Positions 1 to 7,778 of a stretch of DNA of 44,414 nt are shown one piece after another. The notes under the pieces are model-generated. The model was not told where the DNA came from. It ran no database searches and worked only from the letters and a program-made list of their open reading frames with translations. How positions within the stretch are numbered: position 1 is the stretch's first letter; each line of letters starts with the position of its first letter. Made by a program: the position numbers and the translations under genes. The DNA comes from Pseudomonadota bacterium (lineage in GTDB: Bacteria > Pseudomonadota > Gammaproteobacteria > Steroidobacterales > Steroidobacteraceae), in contig JAFAGC010000067.1 of NCBI GenBank assembly GCA_023423065.1, forward strand, positions 1 through 44,414, written 5' to 3'.

Positions 1-1010
1 ATGCCAGTGCGATCCGTTCGATACACGTCTCCGATGCGGGGCGCTTCGGTGTCGCGCGGCTCGACAGCAAGGAGCAGGGCGTGCCCGCGTTCGGCTACGT
101 CGTGCCGAACCGCGTGATCGGCCGCGCGTTGTGGCAGGAGCTGCGCAAGGCGTCCAACATCGAACTCGCCGTGCCGGCCGAACTGACGGGCGCGACCCTG
201 CGGCCCGATGGAGTGGAGCTCGAGGTCTCGCGCGACGGCAAGAAGGAAACCGTACACGCGGAACTCGCCGTCGCGGCCGACGGCGCCGGTTCGCTGTTGC
301 GCGCGCAGTCGGGCATCGACGCGGACATCGAAGACTACGGCCAGGTCGCGATCGTGGTGAACACCCATACCGACCGGCCTAACAAGGGCGAGGCGTTCGA
401 ACGATTCACCGCCTCGGGCCCGCTCGCCGTCCTGCCGACCGCGGGCGGCGGATATACCGTCGTCTGGGCGGTGCGCCCGCAACGCGCGAAGGAACTGCTC
501 GCGCTCGACGATGCGGCCTTCGCCGCCGAGCTCATGTCGGCGTTCGGCTGGCGGGCGGGGCGCTTCACGAAGATCGGCCGCCGCAACCCCTATCCACTGG
601 CGCTGTCGCGCGCGACCGGGACCGTGTCGGGGCGCGTGGTGCTCGTCGGGAACGCCGCGCAGGCGCTGCACCCGGTTGCGGGACAGGGCTTCAATCTCGG
701 ACTGCGCGACGCGGCGACGCTCGCCGAGATGCTGGCCCTGGCCGCGCGCCAGGACGGGTTCGGCGTTGGCCTCGACGAACTGCTGGCGCGCTTCGCGGCC
801 TGGCGCGAGGAGGACCGCAAGGGCGTCACGCGTTTCACCGATGGCCTCGTCAAACTCTTCGGCAGCGATGCGCCGGGGCTGGGTGTCGTGCGCAACTTCG
901 GATTGCTGCTGTTCGACATGAGCCCGACCGCGAAGCGCGCGTTGTCGCGCGTGAGCTGGGGTTTCGCGGGCCGGATGCCGCGCCTGGCGCGCGGCCTGCC
1001 GCTCGAATGA
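1..1010 (+). CDS. ubiH: UbiH-family ubiquinone hydroxylase (5' end outside window)
   Basis: FAD-dependent aromatic ring hydroxylase of aerobic ubiquinone synthesis, probably the 2-octaprenyl-6-methoxyphenol hydroxylase step at the inner membrane. The window opens inside the gene: the reading frame is open from base 3 and the first residues match the UbiH pattern IHVSDAGRFG, so the ATG-like codons near base 81 are internal. The N-terminal Rossmann GxGxxG motif is missing because it lies upstream. Visible family marks are the middle motif VAADGAGS and the C-terminal FAD motif GNAAQALHPVAGQGFNLGL. The last codons overlap the next hydroxylase gene by 4 bases (ATGA), so the two are probably translated together, as ubiH and ubiI are neighbours in Escherichia coli. 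Naming it ubiH rather than another paralogue rests on the IHVSD motif and gene order. Confidence 0.88.
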   Translation, partial: ASAIRSIHVSDAGRFGVARLDSKEQGVPAFGYVVPNRVIGRALWQELRKASNIELAVPAELTGATLRPDGVELEVSRDGKKETVHAELAVAADGAGSLLRAQSGIDADIEDYGQVAIVVNTHTDRPNKGEAFERFTASGPLAVLPTAGGGYTVVWAVRPQRAKELLALDDAAFAAELMSAFGWRAGRFTKIGRRNPYPLALSRATGTVSGRVVLVGNAAQALHPVAGQGFNLGLRDAATLAEMLALAARQDGFGVGLDELLARFAAWREEDRKGVTRFTDGLVKLFGSDAPGLGVVRNFGLLLFDMSPTAKRALSRVSWGFAGRMPRLARGLPLE

Positions 1011-2242
1011 ACCCGCGCGTGAAGCCCCAGTACGAAATCGCGGTCGTGGGAGCGGGTCCCATCGGCCTCGCCACCGCCGTGCTGCTCGTGCGCGAGGCGA
1101 TCATCCCGGGATCGCGCATCGCCGTGTTCGATCGCCGCATCCCCGACTCGTTCGACGCCGCGAATCCGCCGCCGCTCGACCTGCGAGTGTTCGCGCTGTC
1201 GCGCGCCAGCGAGCGGATCCTGCGCGCCGCCGGCGCCTGGGAAGACGTCGCGCGCCAGGCGTCGCCGTACGAACGCATGCAGGTGTGGCATGCCGATGTG
1301 CCGCCGCACGGCGGCGATGCGCTGGCCTTCGACGCCGCGGAAGCGGGTGAGCCCGACCTGGGCGCGATCGTGCAGAACAACACCTTGCAGGCCGCGCTTG
1401 CCGGCGCCGCGCGGCGCGCGGGCATCGTGCTCGAGGAATGCGAGGTGGATGCGCTCGAGCAGGTGCAGGAGGTCGTGCGGCTGCGCAGCGGCGCGCGCGA
1501 GTTCAGCGCGCGGCTGGTCGTCGGCGCGGACGGCGCGCGGTCGCGCGTGCGCGAGCTCGCCGGACTTTCCGCGCGGCGCACCGACTACGGGCAGATCGCG
1601 ATCGTCGCGAACGTCTCGACCGCGCGGCCGCATCAGCACACTGCGTGGCAGCGTTTCCTCGGCGATGGAACCCTCGCGTTCCTGCCGCTCGCGGACGGCA
1701 CGAGCTCGATCGTCTGGTCCATACCGACCGAGCGCGCGCGCAGGATGCTGGCCGCGACGCCCGAGCAGTTCGAGCGCGCGTTGCTTGAAGATTCCGATGG
1801 CGTGCTCGGCGCCGTGAAGCTCGCGAGCAAGCGGCTCGAGTTTCCGCTGTGGCGCATCGAGGCGGAGCACTACGCGTGTCCGCGGGTCGCGCTGGTCGGC
1901 GATGCGGCGCACGTCGTGCATCCGCTCGCGGGCCAGGGCGCCAACCTCGGCCTGCTCGATGCCGCCGCGCTCGCGGACGTGATCGCAGACGGCGTGCGCG
2001 AGCACGAGGATCCGGGGGCGGAGCGGCTGCTGCGGCGTTACGAACGCTGGCGGCGCGCCGAGAACGACATCATGAGCGGCGCGATCGACGTGTTCGACCG
2101 GCTGCTCGCGCGCGGCAGCGGACGAATCGCTCAGCTCGCGCAACGCGGGCTGCCGTGGGTCGGCAAGTCGACGCTTGCCAAACGACTGTTCATCGAACGC
2201 GCGCTCGGCCTCGCGGGCGAACTGCCCGACGCGGCGCGTTGA
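1007..2242 (+). CDS. ubiI: UbiI/VisC-family FAD-dependent hydroxylase
   Basis: Second class A flavin hydroxylase of the ubiquinone pathway, 411 residues and complete. The N-terminal dinucleotide motif VVGAGPIGLATA is at about residues 13-24, the middle motif VVGADGARSRVR near 172-183, and the FAD ribityl-binding motif GDAAHVVHPLAGQGANLGL near 300. The stretch MQVWHAD, followed later by LGAIVQNNTLQAAL, resembles UbiI/VisC (ring C5 hydroxylation) more than UbiH or UbiF. The ATG overlaps the stop of the preceding hydroxylase. Its own TGA overlaps the next ATG by one base. UbiF or a broad-range UbiL/M-type role cannot be excluded from sequence alone. Confidence 0.85.
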   Translation: MNPRVKPQYEIAVVGAGPIGLATAVLLVREAIIPGSRIAVFDRRIPDSFDAANPPPLDLRVFALSRASERILRAAGAWEDVARQASPYERMQVWHADVPPHGGDALAFDAAEAGEPDLGAIVQNNTLQAALAGAARRAGIVLEECEVDALEQVQEVVRLRSGAREFSARLVVGADGARSRVRELAGLSARRTDYGQIAIVANVSTARPHQHTAWQRFLGDGTLAFLPLADGTSSIVWSIPTERARRMLAATPEQFERALLEDSDGVLGAVKLASKRLEFPLWRIEAEHYACPRVALVGDAAHVVHPLAGQGANLGLLDAAALADVIADGVREHEDPGAERLLRRYERWRRAENDIMSGAIDVFDRLLARGSGRIAQLAQRGLPWVGKSTLAKRLFIERALGLAGELPDAAR

Positions 2243-3111
2243 TGGTATCGCGGCACGACCGGCTCGCCGGCATGACGGCGATGCTCATCTCTTCCGGCGC
2301 GTTCGCCTTCATGGACACGGGCCTCAAGCTGCTCACCGCGCACTATTCCGCGGCGCAGGTCGCGGCACTCCGCGGCGCCGCCGCGTTGCCCGTGGTTTTC
2401 GTGTGGGCCTGGTACTCGGGTGGGCTGATGCAGCTCGTGCGAGTCCGCTGGCCGCTGCATATCGCGCGGGGCATCCTGTCGGTCTTCATGATGATCACCT
2501 TCGTGTTCGCCCTGAGGGAGTTGACGCTCGCGAAGGCCTACGCGCTGTTCTTCGTGGCGCCGCTGATGATCGCGATCCTCTCGATCTTCCTGCTGGGCGA
2601 GCGGGTCGGGCGCGCCCAGTGGCTCGCCATCTTCGTCGGGTTCTCGGGCGTGCTGATCGTGCTCAAGCCGGAGACCCACGGCTTCGGGCTCGCGGGTACG
2701 CTCGCGGTGCTGTGCACCGCGTTGTGTTACGCCTTGTCGTCGGTGCTGGTGCGCATCCTCGGGCGCACCGACAGCACCCAGTCGATGATGTTCTGGATGA
2801 CCTGCATGCTGGCCATCGGTGCGACCGCCATCGCGCTGCCCGAATGGCGGCCGATCCAGGACCGGCACTACTGGATCATCCTCGGCGTCGCATTCACGGG
2901 CGCGCTGGGGCAGTGGGGGGTGACCGAGGCCTTCCGGCGGGCGCCCGCCGCAACCGTGGCGCCGCTCGAATACTCCGGGCTCGCGTGGGCGATGACGATC
3001 GACCTGCTGGTCTGGGCGGCGGTCCCGGCGTGGAGCACGCTGATCGGGGCCGCGGTGATCATCGGCAGCGGACTGTACCTGCTACGCTTCGAAGCGAAAC
3101 GCGCAAGTTAG
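2242..3111 (+). CDS. EamA/DMT-family membrane transporter
   Basis: Drug/metabolite transporter superfamily member of 289 residues with about ten hydrophobic helices arranged as two EamA repeats. The first repeat runs from about residue 8 to 140 (ISSGAFAFMDTGLKLL through the LLGERVG loop). The second runs from about 150 to 285. The ELTLAKAYALFF and PLEYSGLAWAM segments are typical of the helix after the first repeat and of the equivalent position in the second. The chosen ATG lies in TGATG, coupling it to the ubiI stop. A longer upstream reading in this frame runs across ubiI and looks spurious. Substrate unknown: family members export amino acids, nucleosides or other small metabolites. Its link to ubiquinone synthesis may be only positional. 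Confidence 0.85.
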   Translation: MVSRHDRLAGMTAMLISSGAFAFMDTGLKLLTAHYSAAQVAALRGAAALPVVFVWAWYSGGLMQLVRVRWPLHIARGILSVFMMITFVFALRELTLAKAYALFFVAPLMIAILSIFLLGERVGRAQWLAIFVGFSGVLIVLKPETHGFGLAGTLAVLCTALCYALSSVLVRILGRTDSTQSMMFWMTCMLAIGATAIALPEWRPIQDRHYWIILGVAFTGALGQWGVTEAFRRAPAATVAPLEYSGLAWAMTIDLLVWAAVPAWSTLIGAAVIIGSGLYLLRFEAKRAS

Positions 3112-3189
3112 GTCGCGCCGGCCCGGCGGATTTCGAGACATAGCGCCGGTTTCCGGCGCGACGATGCGGCGGGGTGGCGGGTCATTGGC

Positions 3190-3195
3190 GATACT
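3190..3195 (+). promoter_or_regulatory. Candidate -10 box of a leaderless gene
   Basis: GATACT sits 8 bases before the ATG at 3204, the same geometry as the boxes before dgkA, rlmI and lgt in this window. Transcription would begin at or next to the start codon. No good -35 hexamer is visible. Confidence 0.35.
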
Positions 3196-3203
3196 TCGCG
3201 CGC

Positions 3204-3635
3204 ATGGCGATCAACGTCGTCCCGCGCATCCTGCTGCCCACGATGGACTCGGAGAGATTCGAGCGCTGCTCCTTTTCCCTGAACGATGTCGAGTCGCTGC
3301 TGACCATCTCGATGACGGACCTGCAGCCGTACATCATCCATTTCCACCGGTTGAGCTGGCATCGCTTCACGCCGCATGCCGATTGCAAGCCCGGGCTCAT
3401 CATGGGGTGCGAAATGGCGGTCGCCGAGGTCGAGGATTCCCCGGCGCTCAAGGCCTATCTACAGAAGGCGTCGCTCGGCCCGGAAGCCGCCAGGAAGCTC
3501 CGCCACTACCGCATCTACCTCGGCAAGGGCGGCTGCCACGAGGCTTTCGCCCAATCCGCGTACGGCAGCGGCGCCGGTTCCTTCTCGCGGACGATGTCGT
3601 CGTTCGCGAACCGCCTGAAACTCGCCCTGAGGTAA
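3204..3635 (+). CDS. Hypothetical protein, 143 residues
   Basis: I do not recognise the family. The protein is soluble, with no signal peptide or membrane segment. It begins MAINVVPRILLPTMDSERF and holds a His/Arg-rich stretch, IIHFHRLSWHRFTPHADC, around residues 44-61. An in-frame GTG at 3174 would add ten residues. I prefer the ATG at 3204 because GATACT stands 8 bases upstream of it and neither candidate has a Shine-Dalgarno sequence. Third-position GC is high, as in the neighbours, so it is very probably coding. Its TAA stop is also the outer end of the 43-bp inverted repeat that separates it from the converging phhB gene. Confidence 0.65.
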   Translation: MAINVVPRILLPTMDSERFERCSFSLNDVESLLTISMTDLQPYIIHFHRLSWHRFTPHADCKPGLIMGCEMAVAEVEDSPALKAYLQKASLGPEAARKLRHYRIYLGKGGCHEAFAQSAYGSGAGSFSRTMSSFANRLKLALR

Positions 3636-3744
3636 TGGGGACATTCTCCGTTTCCTAGCAAAAGGGGACAGACCTCAGTCGCCGAGATATTCATACGGGC
3701 CAGGTCTGTCCCCTTTTGCTAGGAAACGGAGAATGTCCCCATTA
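3633..3744. repeat. Perfect 43-bp inverted repeat between converging genes
   Basis: The arms at 3633-3675 and 3702-3744 are exact reverse complements (43 of 43), separated by a 26-base loop. Each arm begins at its outer end with TAATGGGGACATTC and ends inside with GGGGACAGACCT. The outer TAA of each arm is the stop codon of the adjacent gene: the hypothetical gene on the left and phhB on the right. The same unit recurs at 23072-23114 and 24227-24269. A related one is at 17453-17557. The layout resembles a REP doublet. It could also stop transcription from both sides as a hairpin, though it lacks a clean T-run. Confidence 0.92.
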
Positions 3745-4104
3745 AAGCGCGTCGATCTTGGCGGCGCAGATGAAATCGTTCTCGTGGAGGCCGCCGATCG
3801 CGTGGCTCTGGTAGCGGATGCGCGCGTAACCCCAGCCGCATTCGATGTCAGGGTGGTGATCTTCGACGTTCGCGATGTGCGCGACGGCGTTCACGAAGCT
3901 CATGGTGCGGTAGAAATCGGGGAACTTGAATTCGCGCTTGATCGCCTTTCCGTCCTCGACGATCTGCCAGCCGTCCTTGTCGCTGCTCACGAGCCGACTC
4001 AGCATGCGCTTCGCTTCCTCGGCGCTCAGCGCGCTCACGCCGCCGTGGCAGGGAACGCACTTCTTGTTGATCAGGGTGTCGTCGTTGCTGCCGATGCTCG
4101 TCAT
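3742..4104 (-). CDS. phhB: Pterin-4a-carbinolamine dehydratase
   Basis: 4a-hydroxytetrahydrobiopterin dehydratase, which recycles the pterin cofactor after aromatic amino acid hydroxylation. It is 120 residues, close to the usual length. Diagnostic features are the HHPDIECGWGYARIRYQSH stretch near residues 81-99, holding the active-site histidines, and the GLHENDF end motif near 104-110. The N-terminal part CVPCHGGVSALSAEEA is the typical opening of bacterial members. The ATG overlaps the ispG stop as ATGA, so the gene is the last of a reverse-strand run from the NTF2-like genes through ispG. No phenylalanine hydroxylase lies nearby. The stop codon is formed by the right arm of the 43-bp inverted repeat. 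Confidence 0.92.
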   Translation of the reverse strand: MTSIGSNDDTLINKKCVPCHGGVSALSAEEAKRMLSRLVSSDKDGWQIVEDGKAIKREFKFPDFYRTMSFVNAVAHIANVEDHHPDIECGWGYARIRYQSHAIGGLHENDFICAAKIDAL

Positions 4105-5348
4105 ACGACCTCCGCGGTGGTGGCGACGTCGTCCTTGCGTGCGTAGCGCCGCGCGACGTATTGCTCCACCAGCTCCTGGAACTCCTCGGCGATTCGCTCG
4201 CCCTTGAGCGTCGGACCCTTCTCGCCGTCGATGTACACGGGTGCCACCGGCCGCTCGCCCGTGCCGGGCAGCGAGATGCCGATGTTCGCGTGTTTGCTCT
4301 CGCCCGGACCATTCACCACGCAGCCCATGACCGCAACCGTCATGTCTTCCACGCCTGCGTAGGACTTGCGCCATTCCGGCATGCGATGCCGGATGTGGGA
4401 CTGGATCGACTGCGCGAGCTCCTGGAAATACGTGCTGGTCGTGCGGCCGCAGCCGGGGCAGGCCACGACCATCGGGATGAACGAACGCAGGCCCATGGTC
4501 TGCAGGATCTCCTGCGCGACGATCACTTCGTTCGTGCGATCGCCGCCGGGCTCGGGCGTGAGCGACACGCGGATGGTGTCGCCGATGCCTTCCTGCAGCA
4601 GCACGGACATGCCGGCGGTCGAGGCGACGATGCCTTTGCTGCCCATGCCGGCCTCGGTGAGGCCCAGATGCAGTGGATAGTCGCAGCGCGCGGCGAGCCT
4701 GCGGTAGATGGCGATCAGGTCCTGCACGCCCGAAACCTTCGCGGACAGGATGATGCGCTCGCGCGGCAACCCGAGCTCGACGGCGCGCGCGGCACTTTCG
4801 AGCGCCGACGCGACGACCGCCTCGCGCATGATCTCCTGCGCGGACAGCGGCGACTCGCGCGACGAATTCTCGTCCATCATGCGCGTCAGCAGGTCCTGGT
4901 CGAGCGAGCCCCAGTTGACGCCGATGCGCACGGGCTTCTGGTACCGACAGGCGAGTTCGATCATCTCCGCGAACTGCGGATCGCGTTTGGAACCTCTTCC
5001 GACGTTGCCCGGGTTGATGCGGTACTTGGCCAGCGCCTCCGCGCACTCGGGATGCTCGCGCAGTAGTTTGTGCCCGTTGAAATGGAAGTCGCCGATGATC
5101 GGCACGCCGACGCCGAGCTGCGCGAGACGGTCGCGGATGGGCGCCACCGCCGCGGCGGCCGCGGCCTCGTTCACCGTGATGCGCACGAGCTCGGAGCCGG
5201 CGCGCGCCAGCGCCTTGATCTGCTGCGCAGTGCCTTCGATGTCGGCCGTGTCGGTGTTGGTCATCGACTGCACGACGATCGGCGCGGAGCCGCCGACCGC
5301 GACGCGGCCGACGCGTACCGCGAGTGTCTGGCGGCGTGGATGGCTCAT
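4101..5348 (-). CDS. ispG: 4-hydroxy-3-methylbut-2-enyl diphosphate synthase
   Basis: Penultimate enzyme of the MEP isoprenoid pathway, converting ME-cPP to HMBPP with a [4Fe-4S] cluster and reduced flavodoxin or ferredoxin. It is 415 residues, of the short two-domain bacterial type. The start is the ATG giving MSHPRRQTLAVRVG, since the longer upstream reading belongs to the neighbouring gene. The TIM-barrel opens with VGGSAPIVVQSMTNTDTAD. Cluster ligands are Cys297 and Cys300 (CPGCG) and Cys343 (MGCVVNGPGE), with the usual Glu following. The gene overlaps both neighbours by 4 bases (ATGA), so it is probably coupled to the NTF2-like gene upstream and to phhB downstream. Confidence 0.95.
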   Translation of the reverse strand: MSHPRRQTLAVRVGRVAVGGSAPIVVQSMTNTDTADIEGTAQQIKALARAGSELVRITVNEAAAAAAVAPIRDRLAQLGVGVPIIGDFHFNGHKLLREHPECAEALAKYRINPGNVGRGSKRDPQFAEMIELACRYQKPVRIGVNWGSLDQDLLTRMMDENSSRESPLSAQEIMREAVVASALESAARAVELGLPRERIILSAKVSGVQDLIAIYRRLAARCDYPLHLGLTEAGMGSKGIVASTAGMSVLLQEGIGDTIRVSLTPEPGGDRTNEVIVAQEILQTMGLRSFIPMVVACPGCGRTTSTYFQELAQSIQSHIRHRMPEWRKSYAGVEDMTVAVMGCVVNGPGESKHANIGISLPGTGERPVAPVYIDGEKGPTLKGERIAEEFQELVEQYVARRYARKDDVATTAEVV

Positions 5349-5797
5349 GGAGCCGCCTCGAGCGGAGTCGCGGACCAGGTGGTGAGGACCCAGCGATCGT
5401 CGCGCCACGCAAGCACGGCGAGCCACGAGAAACGCACGCTGCCTACCTGCCCATCGCGTTTGGCGCTGACCGCGGCGCGGCCCGTGGCCACGGCGGTATC
5501 CGCGAACAACTTCACGCGCTCGATCACCGGTTCGATCGACTGGTACTGCATCGCGCCGGATTTCAGACGACCGATGTATTCCTGCTTCGTCTGGCAGGTG
5601 CCGCGGGTCGTGCAGTATTCGAGATCGTCGGCAAGCATCAGCTCGAGCGCGGCGACGTCGTTGCGCAGCGCGGCGGTGAAGCGCTCGAGGATCAGCGTGC
5701 GCGCCGTTGCTTCGTCGCCGCGCGGCGCGGAAGTCGCGCAGGGCGCGATCGCGAGCGCGAGGAGCAGCAAGGGCAGGGTGCGGTGCTGGGTCATCAC
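5345..5797 (-). CDS. Secreted SnoaL/NTF2-like (DUF4440-type) protein
   Basis: 150-residue protein with an N-terminal signal sequence (hydrophobic LPLLLLALAIA, then Ala-rich CATSAP) and a single NTF2-like fold. The pattern ERFTAALRNDVAALELMLADDLEYCTTRG, later YIGRLKSGAMQYQSIEP, and the closing WRDDRWVLTTWSATPL follow the DUF4440/SnoaL-like layout. No catalytic set that would define an activity is visible. The start may be either of two adjacent ATGs. The gene sits 3 bases after a second protein of the same fold and overlaps ispG by ATGA. Role unknown; periplasmic location is inferred from the signal peptide. The Cys near the signal end (IAPC) is a poor lipobox. Confidence 0.75.
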   Translation of the reverse strand: MMTQHRTLPLLLLALAIAPCATSAPRGDEATARTLILERFTAALRNDVAALELMLADDLEYCTTRGTCQTKQEYIGRLKSGAMQYQSIEPVIERVKLFADTAVATGRAAVSAKRDGQVGSVRFSWLAVLAWRDDRWVLTTWSATPLEAAP

Positions 5798-5800
5798 TAA

Positions 5801-6310
5801 CTACTTCGTAGCGGGGGCGGAGGGAGGATTCGGCGTCGCCGCGACGGGTCCCGGCAAACGCGCCGACTGCCACGCCGTCATCTGCCAGCGCCCGTCCTTC
5901 CACAGCCAGACGTCCACGTAACCCAGGTCGAGATCGAGCGCCTGGCCCTTATCCGAAACGGTGACCTTCGCGCGGCCGCGGATGATGCCGACGTCGCCCT
6001 TGATGCGAATGCTCTGGATGTCGGCCTTCATCGCGAAGTAATCGAGCTTGCCGCTCGTAAGGGACTCGATGAACGATTTCTTGGTGTCGAGCACGCCGTT
6101 CGAATGCGTGTATTCGAGCGCGTCGTCGAGCAGCCGGTCGAGCGTCTTCGGATCCGCGTTCACGTTCGCCTCGAATCGTTCCAGTTCGGCTGCACGCAAT
6201 GCCGCCGCGCGCGCATCTTCCGTGGGTGTGTCGTTTGCGAACAAAGGCGCAGACGCCATTGAGGCGGCTGCAAAAAGAAGGGTCGCTAACGTGTTGCGGC
6301 GCGTGGACAT
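5801..6310 (-). CDS. Secreted NTF2-like (DUF4440-type) protein, paralogue of its neighbour
   Basis: 169-residue exported protein starting MSTRRNTLATLLFAAASMAS, with a signal peptide probably cleaved after PLFA-N. The mature part has the NTF2-like pattern of the next gene: ERFEANVNADPKTLDRLLDDALEYTHSNG, then KKSFIESLTSGKLDYFAMKA, ending in LWKDGRWQMTAWQSAR. It has a Pro/Ala-rich tail. Shared motif order suggests the two arose by tandem duplication. A start 19 codons upstream is possible, but the one chosen gives a proper signal peptide. It is the first gene of the run leading to ispG and phhB and is transcribed away from the gcv riboswitch. Confidence 0.75.
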   Translation of the reverse strand: MSTRRNTLATLLFAAASMASAPLFANDTPTEDARAAALRAAELERFEANVNADPKTLDRLLDDALEYTHSNGVLDTKKSFIESLTSGKLDYFAMKADIQSIRIKGDVGIIRGRAKVTVSDKGQALDLDLGYVDVWLWKDGRWQMTAWQSARLPGPVAATPNPPSAPATK

Positions 6311-6345
6311 CGGAATTCTCGCTGGGCCGGCCGGGAAGGGGCTGC

Positions 6346-6351
6346 TATGAT
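6346..6351 (+). promoter_or_regulatory. Candidate -10 box for the gcv transcript
   Basis: TATGAT lies about 25 bases before the first conserved glycine-aptamer bases, a suitable place for the riboswitch promoter. A convincing -35 element is not visible. Confidence 0.45.
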
Positions 6352-6371
6352 GCCACCCGTTCGCCAATTGA

Positions 6372-6571
6372 CCAGACTCTGTCCGAGAGACCCCTCACGG
6401 GGCGCCGAAGGCGCAAGTTTCCGCCCGGAAACGCTCAGGCAAAAGAACGGCAGGGTTTGACGGCGAGCTCTGGAGAGCGATGGCGCGGGTCGAACCCGGG
6501 CCATCCACCGAAGGGGTGCGGTTCGCGACGCATAGGCGCGGGCCCGATCTCTCAGGTCAAAAGGACAGAGG
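6372..6571 (+). promoter_or_regulatory. Tandem glycine riboswitch (gcvT motif)
   Basis: Two aptamers in series precede gcvT. The first, about 6372-6460, has CCGAAGGCGCAA at 6405 and the CTCAGGCAAAAG core near 6434. The second, about 6466-6571, has CCGAAGGGG at 6508 and CTCAGGTCAAAAGGACAGAG at 6551-6570. The short linker between the paired regions is typical of cooperative glycine sensors. It is followed directly by a strong intrinsic terminator, so the likely logic is that glycine binding prevents termination and turns on the glycine cleavage genes. That ON behaviour is known for the class and inferred here. Confidence 0.95.
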
Positions 6572-6620
6572 GGCGGGGGAGAGAAGGGGAAGATCCCTCG
6601 TTTCTCCCCCGCCTTTTTTT
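6572..6620 (+). terminator. Rho-independent terminator, riboswitch expression platform
   Basis: GGCGGGGGAGA at 6572-6582 pairs perfectly with TCTCCCCCGCC at 6603-6613 and is followed by seven T. It lies between the second aptamer and gcvT, so it is an attenuator rather than an end-of-gene terminator. Confidence 0.9.
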
Positions 6621-6655
6621 ATTGGTGCCTGCGCGGATCGCACCGGGAGACACTC

Positions 6656-7759
6656 TTGGGCAGACGCACACCTTTATATGACCTGCACGTCGCGCTCGGC
6701 GCCCGCATGGTCGACTTCGGCGGCTGGGACATGCCGGTCAACTACGGCTCGCAGATCGAGGAGCATCACGCGGTGCGGCGCGACGCGGGCGTCTTCGACG
6801 TCTCGCACATGTGCGTCATCGACGCACGCGGCGCACGGGTCCGCGAGTTCCTCTCGCGCCTGCTGGCGAACGACGTCGCCAAGCTCACTACCCCCGGCAA
6901 GGCGCTCTACAGCTGCATGCTCAACGAGCAAGGTGGGGTCATCGACGATCTCATCGTGTATTTCAACGACGAGTCCTGGTTCCGCATCGTCGTGAACGCC
7001 GGCACACGCGACAAGGATCTCGCGTGGATGCGCAAGGTCGCCGCGCCTTACGGCGTCGAGCTCACCGAGCGCACCGATCTCGCGATGGTCGCGGTGCAGG
7101 GCCCGAACGCGCGCGCGAAGGCGGCCGAACTACTTGCGCCCGAACATCGCGCTCCGGCGCTCGCGCTCGAGGTGTTCTCCGGCAAGCAGCTGGGCGAGTG
7201 GTTCGTGGCCCGCACGGGTTACACGGGCGAGGACGGCTTCGAAATCATGCTGCCCGCCGGCGAAGCGCGCGACGTGTGGACCAGGCTCAACCGGCTCGGC
7301 GTGAAGTCCGCCGGCCTCGGCGCCCGCGACACGCTGCGGCTCGAAGCGGCGATGAATCTATACGGCAACGACATGGACGAGAGCCAGAACCCGCTCGAGT
7401 CCGGGCTTTCCTGGACCGTGTCCTTCGACGATCCCGGGCGCGACTTCATCGGCCGCAAGGCGCTCGAGGATCTCAAGACGAAGGGACTCGGACGCAAGCT
7501 CGTCGCGCTCGTGCTGGACGATCGCGGCGTGTTGCGCGGCCATCAAAAAGTCTTCATCGACGGCCAGGCCGATTCCGGCGCGAACGTCGGTGAAATCACC
7601 AGCGGCACCTTCTCGCCGACGATGGAGAAGTCGATCGCGCTGGCGCGCGTGCCGCGCGAGGCCGGCGCCACGGTGCAGGTCGACGTGCGCGGCAAACTAC
7701 TCAAGGCCCGTGTCGTGAAGGCCCCGTTCGTGCGCCACGGCAAGGTATTGGTCAGCTAA
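6656..7759 (+). CDS. gcvT: Aminomethyltransferase (glycine cleavage T protein)
   Basis: T protein of the glycine cleavage system. It takes the aminomethyl group from lipoyl-GcvH, passes the one-carbon unit to tetrahydrofolate and releases ammonia. It is 367 residues, normal length. It starts at TTG with GGGAGA about 6 bases upstream, giving MGRRTPLYDLHVALGARM, the usual opening. Family motifs are GGWDMPVNYGSQIEEHHAVR and DVSHM near residues 22-50, RTGYTGEDGFEI near 186, and LGARDTLRLEAAMNLYG near 222, with the folate-binding Asp and Arg region. The C-terminal barrel includes GEITSGTFSPT. It is the first gene of the riboswitch-controlled gcvT-H-PA-PB operon. Confidence 0.96.
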   Translation: MGRRTPLYDLHVALGARMVDFGGWDMPVNYGSQIEEHHAVRRDAGVFDVSHMCVIDARGARVREFLSRLLANDVAKLTTPGKALYSCMLNEQGGVIDDLIVYFNDESWFRIVVNAGTRDKDLAWMRKVAAPYGVELTERTDLAMVAVQGPNARAKAAELLAPEHRAPALALEVFSGKQLGEWFVARTGYTGEDGFEIMLPAGEARDVWTRLNRLGVKSAGLGARDTLRLEAAMNLYGNDMDESQNPLESGLSWTVSFDDPGRDFIGRKALEDLKTKGLGRKLVALVLDDRGVLRGHQKVFIDGQADSGANVGEITSGTFSPTMEKSIALARVPREAGATVQVDVRGKLLKARVVKAPFVRHGKVLVS

Positions 7760-7778
7760 ACAGGTTTGGAGAACAACG

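Noticed and set aside
590..2143. Long reverse-strand open frame of 517 codons across ubiH and ubiI
   Set aside because: It is antisense to two clear flavin hydroxylase genes, is Arg/Ala/His-rich and has no recognisable domain. This is a normal effect of high GC.
3633..3744. Inverted repeat considered as an ordinary intrinsic terminator
   Set aside because: The stem is far longer than usual, there is no T-run after it, and the same unit recurs as single copies elsewhere. It may still affect transcript ends.
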